Assembly (NCBI RefSeq): GCF_052156635.1
Contig: NZ_JBQKUO010000002.1
Coordinates: 248,001-312,000, forward strand
Source: Nitrospina sp052156635
Lineage (GTDB): Bacteria > Nitrospinota > Nitrospinia > Nitrospinales > Nitrospinaceae
DNA: 64,000 nucleotides
Direction of reading: 5' to 3'
The position numbers were made by a program, and so were the translations under genes. Below are positions 8,761 through 18,094 of this stretch, piece after piece (position 1 is the stretch's first letter; each line of letters begins with the position of its first letter). The notes under the pieces were generated by a model. It was given only the letters and a program-made list of their open reading frames with translations, was not told the DNA's origin and made no database searches.

Positions 8761-9429
8761 ATGCGTATCTTGATCGTTGAGGACGAGAAAAAGGTCGCCG
8801 GATTCATCAAGAAAGGCCTGGAAGAGGAGACCTACGCCGTCGATGTGGCTACCGACGGGGAGGAAGGCCAGAACCTGGCGGAGATGAACCAGTACGACCT
8901 GATCATCCTCGACCTCATGTTGCCGAAAATCAAAGGGCTTGATGTGCTCGCCCACCTGCGCGGAAAGAACATCAATACCCCGATCATCCTGCTGACAGCC
9001 AAGGATTCCGTGGAGGACAAGGTGACGGGGCTCAACCAGGGCGCCGACGATTACCTGACGAAGCCTTTCGCCTTTTCGGAACTGCTGGCGCGCATCCGGT
9101 CGCTGTTGCGGCGGGGGCAGAACGAGACCAAGACCCTCCTGCAGGTCGGCGACCTGACGCTGGACCTTGTGAGCCACAAGGTGAAGCGCGGCGGTGAGGA
9201 GATCGAGCTCACAGGCAAGGAATACAGCCTGCTGGAATACTTCATGCGCAATGCGGGCAAGGTGCTGACGCGGACGATGATCGCCGAGCACGTGTGGGAT
9301 TACAATTTCGATACGTTCACCAATGTCATCGACGTGTACGTCAACCACCTGCGTAAGAAGATCGACAAGCAATACGATCACAAGTTACTGCACACCTTGA
9401 GGGGCGTCGGATATGTGATGAGGGAATAG
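8761..9429 (+). CDS. OmpR/PhoB-family response regulator
   Basis: The product has 222 residues. The receiver domain (1-~115) has acidic residues in IVEDEKK, the phosphoacceptor Asp51 in LIILDLMLP, the conserved Thr in LLTAKD and the Lys in LTKPFAFSEL. The winged-helix DNA-binding domain (~125-222) ends in the usual HTLRGVGYVMRE. It most resembles the CusR/CopR/MprA branch. An in-frame GTG at 8755 would add two residues, but MRILIVEDE is the canonical start. The histidine kinase gene follows after 3 bases. Regulated genes are unknown. Confidence 0.95.
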   Translation: MRILIVEDEKKVAGFIKKGLEEETYAVDVATDGEEGQNLAEMNQYDLIILDLMLPKIKGLDVLAHLRGKNINTPIILLTAKDSVEDKVTGLNQGADDYLTKPFAFSELLARIRSLLRRGQNETKTLLQVGDLTLDLVSHKVKRGGEEIELTGKEYSLLEYFMRNAGKVLTRTMIAEHVWDYNFDTFTNVIDVYVNHLRKKIDKQYDHKLLHTLRGVGYVMRE

Positions 9430-9432
9430 AAG

Positions 9433-10863
9433 ATGGTATTCAATTCCATTCGTTCCAGACTGACCGCCCTCTACGTCGCCCTGCTGGGAATCATCCTGAT
9501 TCTGTTCAGCATCATCCTCTATTACTTCCTCAACAACCGCCTTTACGAAAGCATCGACAACTCTCTCAAGCTGTCGGCCAGCGTGGTGCGCAAGACCGCG
9601 CAACTGGATTACTCCCGCACGCCGCTTCCGGGCCTCGAGTTCTTCTTCGAGCAGTTTCTGGGATACGGCAACCTCAATAAGTTCTACCGAATTTACGACG
9701 GGTCCGGCAACGTCGGCTCGCGTTCCAAAAACATCGATGCCTCCAAATTTCCGTTGTCGCAGGATGCTTACGGGCGGGCGTTGAAAGGTGAGATGACTTA
9801 CGAGACCTTCACCGTCGCCGACGGCCACCCCATCCGCGTCATCACTATGCCGGTACTCCGCGACGGCACGCTGGTCAACCTCATCCAGGTGGGAACGTCG
9901 CTTGAAGGCGTCAAGGAAACCATGCGGAACCTGCGCATCTTTTTGTTCACCGGGGTACCGACAGTCTTGCTGTTGAGTGCGCTGGTGGGACGCTTCCTCG
10001 CGCGGCGGTCGCTGGAACCGGTGGCGAAGATCACGCATACCGCACGCGACATCGCGAGCGGCGGCGACCTCAGCCGGCGCATTCCGGTGCCGGAGGTGCA
10101 GGATGAAATCGGCAACCTCGCTCTCACGTTCAATGACATGATGGACCGCCTCGAGCGGTCGTTCGCCAAAATCCGCCAGTTCAGCAGCGATGCCTCCCAC
10201 GAACTGCGTACGCCGCTGACGGTGATGAAAGGGCAGAGCGAGCTCGGGCTCAGCAAACTGCGCAAGCCGTCGGAGTACCAGGAGGTGCTGTCCAGCAATC
10301 TGGAAGAAATCAATTACATGTCGCACATTCTGGACGACCTGTTTGTCCTCGCGCGGGCGGACGAGGGGCAGCTTCCCATGGAAACGGAACGGGTCAACCT
10401 CGTCACCGTTATTGAGGACGTGTGCAAGAACGTGGAAATCCTGGCTGAAGAAAAGGAAATCGAAATCAAGATCGCCTACCTGGAGTCGGCGGAAGTCATT
10501 GGTGACGGGCATCGCCTGAAGCAGATGGTGTGGACGCTCCTGCACAATGCGGTCAAGTACACACCGGAAAAAGGGCTCATCAAGATCACCCTGCAGGATC
10601 TGGGCGACTACGCGTTCCTCAGCATTCAGGACAACGGCATTGGAATCCCGGAAACAGACCTGCCGTGGATTTTTGACCGGTTCTACCGCGTGGACAAGGC
10701 GCGGTCACGTTCTGAAGGCGGCAGTGGGCTGGGTCTCAGTATCTGCAAACACATCGTCGAGATGCACAACGGCACGATCGAGGTGGACAGCAGGGTGGGC
10801 GAGGGCACGCGCTTCAAAATCCGCCTGCCCAAGGACCGGGCCGCCAGCCGCAAAATCGCCTGA
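9433..10863 (+). CDS. Sensor histidine kinase, HAMP-containing, partner of the upstream regulator
   Basis: The product has 476 residues. In order: TM1 (LYVALLGIILILFSIILYYF), a periplasmic sensor of about 130 residues, and TM2 near LFTGVPTVLLLSALVG. A HAMP domain (ARRSLEPVAKITHTARDIASG) follows, then HisKA with the phosphoacceptor His in DASHELRTPL. The HATPase_c domain has an N box (LLHNAVKYTP), G1 (DNGIGIP), an F box (FDRFYRVD) and G2 (GSGLGLSICK). All catalytic motifs are intact. The layout matches heavy-metal or envelope-stress kinases (CusS-type). The periplasmic domain lacks an obvious metal-binding cluster, so the signal is unknown. Confidence 0.95.
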   Translation: MVFNSIRSRLTALYVALLGIILILFSIILYYFLNNRLYESIDNSLKLSASVVRKTAQLDYSRTPLPGLEFFFEQFLGYGNLNKFYRIYDGSGNVGSRSKNIDASKFPLSQDAYGRALKGEMTYETFTVADGHPIRVITMPVLRDGTLVNLIQVGTSLEGVKETMRNLRIFLFTGVPTVLLLSALVGRFLARRSLEPVAKITHTARDIASGGDLSRRIPVPEVQDEIGNLALTFNDMMDRLERSFAKIRQFSSDASHELRTPLTVMKGQSELGLSKLRKPSEYQEVLSSNLEEINYMSHILDDLFVLARADEGQLPMETERVNLVTVIEDVCKNVEILAEEKEIEIKIAYLESAEVIGDGHRLKQMVWTLLHNAVKYTPEKGLIKITLQDLGDYAFLSIQDNGIGIPETDLPWIFDRFYRVDKARSRSEGGSGLGLSICKHIVEMHNGTIEVDSRVGEGTRFKIRLPKDRAASRKIA

Positions 10864-10988
10864 AACTCCTTCGAAACCTCCGCTTTCTCTCTTTTCGATT
10901 TCTCCAGCCGGGCTTGCCGGGATTCGGCAGAATTAGAATTTCCGTGGTACCCTGTACTCATTCCCCTTCCACATTCCACAGGAGATTT

Positions 10989-12278
10989 ATGGTTGGACTG
11001 CGGATTGTGTTCATGGCCCTGTTTCTTGTGGCCCCTGGCTGTTTGTTTTCCGGCACCCCGCCGGAGGCTCCCAATACAGTCCATCACTATCAGTTCTCCC
11101 TTCCCGGTTTCAACGCGACCTTCGATCTACTGGTCAAACGATTTCATCAGCTTCACCCCGGTTACCGGGTCCAGGTGCATCAACTTCCCACCGGCACCGA
11201 CGACCAGCACCAGTTTTACCTGACACATATGAAAACCCGTGGATCCGGCCGCATTGACGTGTTGGCACTGGATGTCATCTGGATGGCGGAATTTGCCCGG
11301 GCCGGGTTGCTCTCTCCACTCAATGAGGTTGTGCCAGAGGAAGAGTGGAACGATTTCTTTGCTGCGAGCGTGCAGGCGGGAATATTTGGTGAAACCCGCT
11401 ACGGTGTGCCGCTGTTTGTCGATAGCGGTGTGATGTACTCAAGAAAAGACCTGTTGCAAAAGCATGGATTCAGCAAACCACCCGCTACATGGGGTGAGCT
11501 TGTGACGATGGCTGAAACCATCACGCAGGCGGAACAGGACGACCGGCTTTACGGGTTCGTCTGGCAGGGCCGCCAATATGAGGGGCTGGTCTGCAATTTC
11601 ATGGAGTTTCTGCCGCGGGGCGAGCCGTGGCTGTTACCGGGGAATGGAGAGCGGTTGAACCGTGCCCTGATCGAACCGCGTCTGCGGTTCATGCGAAGGC
11701 TTTTGACCGACGGAGTCTCACCGCCGTCTGTTTTGGCGATGGCGGAAGAGTCGAGCCGCCATGTTTTCCAGAACGGGCGGGCGGTGTTCATGCGCAACTG
11801 GCCGTATGCCTGGCGGCTGATGCAACAGCCGGATTCGCCGGTGGCAGGCAGGGTGTGGATGTCGCCTCTGCCGGCGGTGGAACGGGGTGAGGCGGGACGT
11901 GGAACGCTGGGCGGGTTTTTGCTCGGCATGCATCGCGACACGCCGGTGCCGGTAGCGGCGCGGGCATGGATTGCGTTTCTGACGCAACCGGATGTTCAGC
12001 GCGTGTTGTGGCTCAAGCTGGGATTGACCCCTGCGCGCAAATCGGTTTTGCGAGGTGCCCCGCCTCCGTATGCTCCGCCTGTAAACGTTCTATTCGAGGC
12101 GATGGAATACGCGGCGCCGCGTCCGGCCATGCCGCTGTACATGCCGCTGTCGCAATCCCTGCAGGCCTATCTGAACGGGGGGCTGGGGGAAGTGTATACC
12201 ATAGACGAGGCCATGCGGTTGATAGACGCGGACCTTCAACGCTTGACGCGGGTGCTGAACGATGAAGCAGGAACTTAA
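10989..12278 (+). CDS. Sugar ABC transporter substrate-binding lipoprotein
   Basis: The product has 429 residues. The start at 10989 has AGGAG 6 bases upstream and gives a lipoprotein signal with lipobox VAPGC; the longer frame from 10914 would bury it. The mature part is a family-1 (MalE/UgpB-like) binding protein, with the helical pattern FNATFDLLVKRFHQLHPGY, the DVIWMAEFARAGLLSPL segment and the GVPLFVDSGVMYSRKDLL hinge. It captures a sugar in the periplasm and delivers it to the two permeases encoded next (17-base overlap with the first). The ligand is unknown. Linkage to sucrose genes suggests sucrose, trehalose or a glucosyl solute. Confidence 0.92.
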   Translation: MVGLRIVFMALFLVAPGCLFSGTPPEAPNTVHHYQFSLPGFNATFDLLVKRFHQLHPGYRVQVHQLPTGTDDQHQFYLTHMKTRGSGRIDVLALDVIWMAEFARAGLLSPLNEVVPEEEWNDFFAASVQAGIFGETRYGVPLFVDSGVMYSRKDLLQKHGFSKPPATWGELVTMAETITQAEQDDRLYGFVWQGRQYEGLVCNFMEFLPRGEPWLLPGNGERLNRALIEPRLRFMRRLLTDGVSPPSVLAMAEESSRHVFQNGRAVFMRNWPYAWRLMQQPDSPVAGRVWMSPLPAVERGEAGRGTLGGFLLGMHRDTPVPVAARAWIAFLTQPDVQRVLWLKLGLTPARKSVLRGAPPPYAPPVNVLFEAMEYAAPRPAMPLYMPLSQSLQAYLNGGLGEVYTIDEAMRLIDADLQRLTRVLNDEAGT

Positions 12279-13137
12279 AGACCGCCTGCTGTTTCTGGGG
12301 CCAATGTTGATTCTTCCGGGGCTTTTAGTGGCGTGGCCGCTTTTCGAAATCGTGATCCTCGGATTCAAAACCAGGGTCGCGCTGTTCGGGATCGACCGCT
12401 GGGTGGGGCTGGAGAATTACCGGTACCTGTTTGGTGAGGATTTTCGTTTCTGGAAATCGGTGACGAACACGTTGTACTTCACCGGCGTGTCCGTGGTGCT
12501 GGAATTTGTCATTGGACTTTTTTTTGCACTGTACCTGCGGTTCGGGTCGGGATCGGTGTGGTGGAAAACGATCCTGCTCCTGCCTTGGGCGATTCCGAAC
12601 GTGGTCAGCGCGCGGTTGTGGCAGTGGATGTTCCACTCGGAAGCGGGAATTGTCAATCACATGCTGCAGACACTGGGAGCCGTGGATGGGCCGGTGTACT
12701 GGCTGGCGGATCCGGGCCTCGCTCTTCATGCCGCCATTCTGGCGGACGTGTGGAAGACGACCCCGTTCATGACGCTTCTTTTATTCGCAGGGTTGCAACG
12801 CGTTCCGGAATCTCTTTTGATGGCGGCGCGGGTGGATCGCACACCCCCGCTCCGCCTGCTCATGCGCATTTTGCTTCCGGCACTGCGTCCGGCAATCCTC
12901 ACCGCACTGGTCTTGCGTCTCCTCGACGCGTTCCGGGTGTTTGACGTGATTTATGTGATGACGGGCGGCGGCCCGGCCAACAGCACGGAAACGCTTTCCA
13001 TTTATGCTTACCGCACTTATTTTCAGGCATTGCAGTTCGGGTACGGTTCGTCGGTGGCGCTGGTGCAGGTGGGAATGATGGTCGCCATCACCTGGATTGT
13101 TGTCGCTGTCTTAAAGGACCGGAGGCAGACGGTATGA
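12262..13137 (+). CDS. ABC sugar transporter permease (MalF/UgpA type)
   Basis: The product has 291 residues and six hydrophobic segments, beginning LLFLGPMLILPGLLVAWPLFEIVILG. The ABC coupling (EAA) region is visible as LLMAARVDRTPPLRLLMRILLPALRPA. It overlaps the binding-protein gene by 17 bases and the second permease gene by 4 (ATGA), which indicates translational coupling. It forms the membrane channel as a heterodimer with the next product. Confidence 0.93.
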   Translation: MKQELKDRLLFLGPMLILPGLLVAWPLFEIVILGFKTRVALFGIDRWVGLENYRYLFGEDFRFWKSVTNTLYFTGVSVVLEFVIGLFFALYLRFGSGSVWWKTILLLPWAIPNVVSARLWQWMFHSEAGIVNHMLQTLGAVDGPVYWLADPGLALHAAILADVWKTTPFMTLLLFAGLQRVPESLLMAARVDRTPPLRLLMRILLPALRPAILTALVLRLLDAFRVFDVIYVMTGGGPANSTETLSIYAYRTYFQALQFGYGSSVALVQVGMMVAITWIVVAVLKDRRQTV

Positions 13138-13946
13138 GGCGGGTGAATCATTTTCTTTTCCTGTTCGTATTGTTCGCGTGGAGCCTGGGGCCTTTTATCT
13201 GGCTTTGGATCACCTCGGTGAAGCCTCCCGGCACGGTGGCGCAAATGCCACCGGTGTGGCCACAGACGTTCAGTTTGGAGAACTACCGTTCGGTTTTGCA
13301 GAACGAGGCGTTCCTGAATGTGGTGGCGAACAGCCTTTGGGTGTCGCTGGGTGCGACGGGAGTGTCGCTCGTAGTGGGAACGATGGGTGCGTTCGGATTG
13401 AGTGTGCTGATGACGCGGAACCGCGAGGCGGTCCTTCTGGCGTTGCTGGTGGTGTTCATGCTGCCGCAGGTGGCGGTGGTGACGCCACTGTACGAAGTGT
13501 TGGGTGTTCTGGGTGGAATGGACACGGTATGGGGGCTCGTCCTCGTGTACAGCCTGTTCACCGTACCGCTGGTGGTGTGGGTGATGACACGGTATTTCGA
13601 GGAGATTCCGCGCACGTTATACCACGCTGCGCGGGTGGACGGATGCGGCGCGTGGACCGCGTTCCGGCGCGTGTACCTGCCACTCGGCGTGCCGGGCATG
13701 GTGTGCGCGGGACTGCTCGGAATCCTCTTTTGCTGGAACGAGTTCCTGTTTGCCTTGACGTACACCACGTCCTACGCGTCACGCACCATTCCTGTGGGCA
13801 TCACCTTGTTCACGGGCCAATACGAATTTCCGTGGGGAGAAATTGCCGCCGCCAGTTCCCTGGTCACATTCCCCATTCTTCTGGCGGTGGTCGTGGCGCA
13901 GAAATATCTGGTACGCGGACTGGTGGGAAGCGGGATCAAAGGGTGA
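13134..13946 (+). CDS. ABC sugar transporter permease (MalG/UgpE type)
   Basis: The product has 270 residues and six predicted membrane helices. The N-terminal periplasmic loop has the family pattern PFIWLWITSVKPPGTVA...NYRSVLQNEAFLNVVANSLWVS. The EAA loop is YHAARVDGCGAWTAFRRVYLPLGVPG, which contacts the ATPase. The start overlaps the previous stop (ATGA) and the stop lies 3 bases before the ATPase ATG, so the four genes form one operon. Confidence 0.93.
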   Translation: MRRVNHFLFLFVLFAWSLGPFIWLWITSVKPPGTVAQMPPVWPQTFSLENYRSVLQNEAFLNVVANSLWVSLGATGVSLVVGTMGAFGLSVLMTRNREAVLLALLVVFMLPQVAVVTPLYEVLGVLGGMDTVWGLVLVYSLFTVPLVVWVMTRYFEEIPRTLYHAARVDGCGAWTAFRRVYLPLGVPGMVCAGLLGILFCWNEFLFALTYTTSYASRTIPVGITLFTGQYEFPWGEIAAASSLVTFPILLAVVVAQKYLVRGLVGSGIKG

Positions 13947-13949
13947 AAT

Positions 13950-14969
13950 ATGGGCACCATTCGTCTCGAACACATAGCACACCGCTTCGGCGAACGAAGA
14001 GTGCTAAATGACATCGACCTCGATATCGAGCAGGGAGAGTTTCTCATCGTTCTCGGTGCCAGCGGCTGTGGTAAAACCACCCTGCTCAACCTGGTCGCGG
14101 GATTGCTGACGCCGGAATCCGGCCGCATTCTGTTTGAAGGGCGCGACATCACGGGGCAGGATGTGTCCCGGCGCAATGTCGCGTACGTATTTCAGGATTA
14201 CGCGCTTTACCCGCACATGACGGTGGAGGAGAACATCCGGTTTCCGCTGGAGAATATGAAATGGTCGAAAGCGAGCATGGCGGTCCAAGTGGAAGAAACG
14301 CTTGAGCGTCTCCATCTGGCAGACGTCCGTGGCCAAATTCCGGCTCAGTTGTCCGGCGGACAGAAGCAGCGGGTGGCCGTTGGGCGGGCGCTGGTGCGGG
14401 ACCCCGCTTTGTTTCTGTTCGATGAACCCCTCAGCAACCTGGACCCGCAGCTTCGCGACCATCTGCAGGTCGAACTCAAACACCTGCACCGCCAGCTGGG
14501 AAAAACGTTCATCTATGTGACGCACGACGCGAATTCGGCGATGGTGCTGGGTGACCGCGTGGCTTTTTTATCGGGGGGACGCATCCGGCAGGTGGCGTCG
14601 CCAGGGGTCCTGTACCGGGAACCGGCGACCTTGGAAATTGCCCGGTTTTTCGGCTTTCCCCCGTTCAATGTCCTTGAGCAGGAAGGGTTGAACCAATTGT
14701 TACAGGAACCGGTTCCGAAAACCGCCGTGAAAGCAGGCATCCGTCCGGAACACGTGCGGATCGTCCCCGATGAAAGCGGGCCCCATCAAGTCCTGTGGGG
14801 GCAGTTGCTGGGAGACCGGGCTTTCGCCACGGTGTCGTTGGGAGGTGTTTCCCTGTGTGGTGTGTGCGAATATTCCGGCCTGCGGGAAGGGGAACGGGTG
14901 TCCGTTCACATCGATAAAAATAATATGATGTATTTTGACGATGAGGATTTTAGAATAACGGATTGTTGA
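13950..14969 (+). CDS. ABC sugar transporter ATP-binding protein (MalK/UgpC type)
   Basis: The product has 339 residues. The nucleotide-binding domain is complete: Walker A GASGCGKTT (~34-42), Q-loop YVFQDYALYPHMT, signature LSGGQKQRVAVGRAL, Walker B ALFLFDEPLSNLD and the switch His in YVTHDA. The C-terminal regulatory region with AGIRPEHVRIV is the TOBE_2 signature of the MalK/UgpC/GgtA group. It powers the importer encoded upstream. MalK-like ATPases are often shared between several sugar importers. Confidence 0.95.
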   Translation: MGTIRLEHIAHRFGERRVLNDIDLDIEQGEFLIVLGASGCGKTTLLNLVAGLLTPESGRILFEGRDITGQDVSRRNVAYVFQDYALYPHMTVEENIRFPLENMKWSKASMAVQVEETLERLHLADVRGQIPAQLSGGQKQRVAVGRALVRDPALFLFDEPLSNLDPQLRDHLQVELKHLHRQLGKTFIYVTHDANSAMVLGDRVAFLSGGRIRQVASPGVLYREPATLEIARFFGFPPFNVLEQEGLNQLLQEPVPKTAVKAGIRPEHVRIVPDESGPHQVLWGQLLGDRAFATVSLGGVSLCGVCEYSGLREGERVSVHIDKNNMMYFDDEDFRITDC

Positions 14970-15014
14970 CTGGTTTCAAAAATTTGTGGATGGTTTGAAG
15001 AGGAGGTATCTGGA

Positions 15015-15932
15015 ATGTGGGTGCACCGACCTTACGGACCGGTTCTTGTGATGGGCGAGGTCCTGTTTGACAAGTTTGAAAATGGAAAGCGGCTGGGAGG
15101 GGCGCCGTTCAATTATGCCTTTCATCTTCATAAGATGGGCATTCCCGTGCACTTCATCAGCCGGGTCGGAGACGATGCCGAAGGCCGTGAAATTCTGGAG
15201 TTCGCCCGGAGCCACGGATTCCCCACCGGGGGCATCCAGATCGATCCTCACCATCCGACGGGGGAAGTGGTGGTCAATACCGATTCCAGCAACGGGCATC
15301 GATTCGAAATCCTGCCGGACCGCGCTTACGATTTCATCGAGGTCGATGTGTACCTCCAAAAACGTTTTCGTGATGACATTCCACTGGCTTACTTTGGTAC
15401 CCTTATCCAGCGAAATGGGAAATCCCGCGAAACCTTGCAGGAGATTCAGAAGAAGCTGGGGCTGAAGTCCACCTTCTTGCTGGATATCAACCTGCGTGCT
15501 CCGTTTTACGACCGGGATGTGATCGAAAATTCGCTTAAAAACTGCGACATCCTGAAAGCCAACCGGCATGAGCTTCAGGAAATCAAAAAGCTTCTTGCCA
15601 TAGATAAAACGATGGTGGAGCTCCCACGGTATCTGGCGGAACGTTACAAGCTGGGGCTGGTCTGCGTGACGAATGGAAACAAGACCAGTGTCATTTTTGA
15701 AACGGGAAACCGGAATCCGTTCCAATGCACCCCGGATGACAGCTATGAAATCGTGGATTCCGTCGGGGCGGGGGACGGGTTCAGTTCCATGCTGTCGCTC
15801 GGCTACTTGGCAAGCTGGCCGTTGCAGACGGTCCTCGAGCGCGCCTGTGTGTTTGCCACCGGGTTGTGCGGTGTGCAGGGTGCGTTGCCGGGCGACGACA
15901 AATTTTATCAACCCTATCGACTGGTCAGGTGA
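15015..15932 (+). CDS. PfkB-family carbohydrate kinase, probable fructokinase
   Basis: The product has 305 residues. The N-terminal glycine pattern GGAPFNYAFHLHKMG is typical of fructokinases, and the PfkB signature SVGAGDGFSSMLSLGYL carries the catalytic Asp in GAGDG. A GGAGGT ribosome site lies 7 bases upstream. It overlaps the sucrose-phosphate synthase start by one base (TGATG). Fructose phosphorylation is inferred from context: sucrose synthase, two genes on, releases fructose, and SPS consumes fructose 6-phosphate. Confidence 0.85.
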   Translation: MWVHRPYGPVLVMGEVLFDKFENGKRLGGAPFNYAFHLHKMGIPVHFISRVGDDAEGREILEFARSHGFPTGGIQIDPHHPTGEVVVNTDSSNGHRFEILPDRAYDFIEVDVYLQKRFRDDIPLAYFGTLIQRNGKSRETLQEIQKKLGLKSTFLLDINLRAPFYDRDVIENSLKNCDILKANRHELQEIKKLLAIDKTMVELPRYLAERYKLGLVCVTNGNKTSVIFETGNRNPFQCTPDDSYEIVDSVGAGDGFSSMLSLGYLASWPLQTVLERACVFATGLCGVQGALPGDDKFYQPYRLVR

Positions 15933-18094
15933 TGGGTCAGAACAGCCAGGGCCTGTACATCATGATGTTCAGCATCCACGGATTGGTCCGCCCCCGGAAC
16001 ATTGAAATGGGCCGGGACGCGGACACCGGCGGACAGGTGAAGTACGTCATCGAACTGGCTGAAGAACTGGGCAAGCGTCCGGAAGTCCGGCGGGTGGATC
16101 TGTTCACACGTCTCATACGCGACCGCCGTGTCTCGGAAGATTATTCCGTTCCGGTGGAAAACCTCACCGACAAGGTTCGTATCGTTCGCATTCCCTGCGG
16201 CGGCGGCAAATACATCCGCAAGGAATTGCTGTGGAACCACCTCGACGAATTCATCGACAAGACGGTTAAGTACATCAAGCGCGAGGACGACATCCCTTAT
16301 CTCGTTCACGGACATTATGCCGACGGGGGTTATGTGGCCCGTCACCTCGCGTCTTTGTTCGGGGTGCCGTTCGTTTTCACCGGGCACTCACTGGGCAAAG
16401 CCAAAAAATCCAAGCTGTGCGACGAGGGCTTGTCCGACGAAGACATGAACCGGAAGTATCACATCGATTACCGGATCCGTGTGGAAGAGGATATTATCGG
16501 TTGCGCCGACCTTGTGGTTACCAGCACGCACCAGGAGGTGGAACGGCAATATGGAATGTACGAGCACAACACCGTTCCCGAATACCTGGTCAATCCCCCG
16601 GGGCTTGATCTTGAACGCTTCTTTCCTTACTACGCGGAGGATCAGGAAAACGAGCACAGCCGCCAGGCGCGAGTGGCCATCGACAACGAACTCAATCGTT
16701 TTTTCCTGAACACGGACAAACCGCTCATTCTTGCTTTGTGCCGTCCGGACAAACGAAAAAACATCGGCGCACTCATGCAGGCATACGGCGAGAGCAAGGA
16801 GTTGCAGGCCATTGCCAATCTGGCCGTCTTTCTCGGCATTCGCAAAAACATCATGGACATGGGCGACAACGAAAAATCCGTGCTCATTGAAACTCTTTTG
16901 CTCATGGACAAATTCGATTTGTACGGAAAGCTGGCGATTCCGAAGAAACACGATTTTACGTATGAGGTGCCGGAGCTATACCGCATGGTGGCTTTGCGTC
17001 AAGGTGTGTTCGTGAACCCCGCACTCACGGAGCCGTTTGGCCTGACCCTGCTGGAATCCGCCGCCTGCGGTGTTCCCATTGTCGCCACCAATGACGGCGG
17101 TCCGGTGGACATTGTCAAGAACTGCCAGAATGGCCTTTTGATCGATGTCTCGGATCCGAACACCATCAGCCGGGCTATCAAGGAAATTCTAATCGATCCG
17201 GAAGAATGGAAGAGGTTTTCCAGCAACGGTATCAATAACGTGCGCACGCATTACACCTGGGATGCGCATATCGATCGTTACCTGGAAACGATCCATGGGT
17301 TGAAGGGCGGGTCCCATAAGGATTTGTATGCCATTGACGGCGATCCCATTGCCGTTAAGATGCTGAGTCGCAACAAGATGATTGTGTGTGACATCGACAA
17401 CACCCTGACCGGGGACCCGGAATCCCTTGAAAAGCTGCTTGCCTTGATTGACCCTTATAAAAAATCAATTGCATTCGGTGTGGCAACGGGTCGAACCATC
17501 GACTCCGCCCTGGAGTTTCTCAAGGAGAATAATGTTCCGGTTCCGGAGATACTGATCACCTCCGTCGGCGCTGAAATTTATTATGGAGGATCCGGAAATC
17601 CCGATCAGGGCTGGGCCATGCACCTGCGCCAGAAATGGGACAAGGAAAAAATCAAGAGGTTGCTTGGCACGCTTCCTTTTTTGGAACCCCAGGAGCCTGA
17701 AACCGAACGTGAATTCAAGGTCAGTTACTATATGGAACCTAAAGAAGAATATCTAAAGCAGGCTCATGATCTGTTGACCCGCAACGGTTGCCGTTACCAG
17801 TTGATTTATTCGCATCAGCAATTTCTCGATATTCTGCCGCAACGTGCCTCCAAGGGGAAAGCGCTTCGCTACCTCAGCTATAAATGGGAAATTCCGCTGG
17901 AAAATTTCCTGGTTGCCGGGGATTCCGGAAACGACGAGGAAATGATGCGCGGTGACCCGAAGGGTGTGGTGGTTGGTAATTACAGTGAGGAAATGGAAAT
18001 GCTTAGAGGCAAGCGGGGTGTATATTTTTCCAAACTAAACTACGCGGCGGGAGTGATCGATGGCATTCACCGCTACCGATTCCTGGAGTCTTGA
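15932..18094 (+). CDS. Bifunctional sucrose-phosphate synthase / sucrose-6-phosphate phosphatase
   Basis: The product has 720 residues. Residues 1-~465 are a GT-B family-4 glycosyltransferase with the SPS N-terminal pattern SIHGLVR...DADTGGQVKYVIELAEEL and the retaining E-x7-E motif in PALTEPFGLTLLESAACG (~362-380). Residues ~480-720 are a HAD phosphatase of the SPP group, with DIDNTLTG supplying the nucleophile and acid Asp and VAGDSGNDEEM the Mg site. Joined, the protein would make sucrose from UDP-glucose and fructose 6-phosphate. The start overlaps the kinase stop by one base; the longer upstream frame is not used. The 3' end overlaps sucrose synthase by 35 bases. Confidence 0.93.
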   Translation: MGQNSQGLYIMMFSIHGLVRPRNIEMGRDADTGGQVKYVIELAEELGKRPEVRRVDLFTRLIRDRRVSEDYSVPVENLTDKVRIVRIPCGGGKYIRKELLWNHLDEFIDKTVKYIKREDDIPYLVHGHYADGGYVARHLASLFGVPFVFTGHSLGKAKKSKLCDEGLSDEDMNRKYHIDYRIRVEEDIIGCADLVVTSTHQEVERQYGMYEHNTVPEYLVNPPGLDLERFFPYYAEDQENEHSRQARVAIDNELNRFFLNTDKPLILALCRPDKRKNIGALMQAYGESKELQAIANLAVFLGIRKNIMDMGDNEKSVLIETLLLMDKFDLYGKLAIPKKHDFTYEVPELYRMVALRQGVFVNPALTEPFGLTLLESAACGVPIVATNDGGPVDIVKNCQNGLLIDVSDPNTISRAIKEILIDPEEWKRFSSNGINNVRTHYTWDAHIDRYLETIHGLKGGSHKDLYAIDGDPIAVKMLSRNKMIVCDIDNTLTGDPESLEKLLALIDPYKKSIAFGVATGRTIDSALEFLKENNVPVPEILITSVGAEIYYGGSGNPDQGWAMHLRQKWDKEKIKRLLGTLPFLEPQEPETEREFKVSYYMEPKEEYLKQAHDLLTRNGCRYQLIYSHQQFLDILPQRASKGKALRYLSYKWEIPLENFLVAGDSGNDEEMMRGDPKGVVVGNYSEEMEMLRGKRGVYFSKLNYAAGVIDGIHRYRFLES

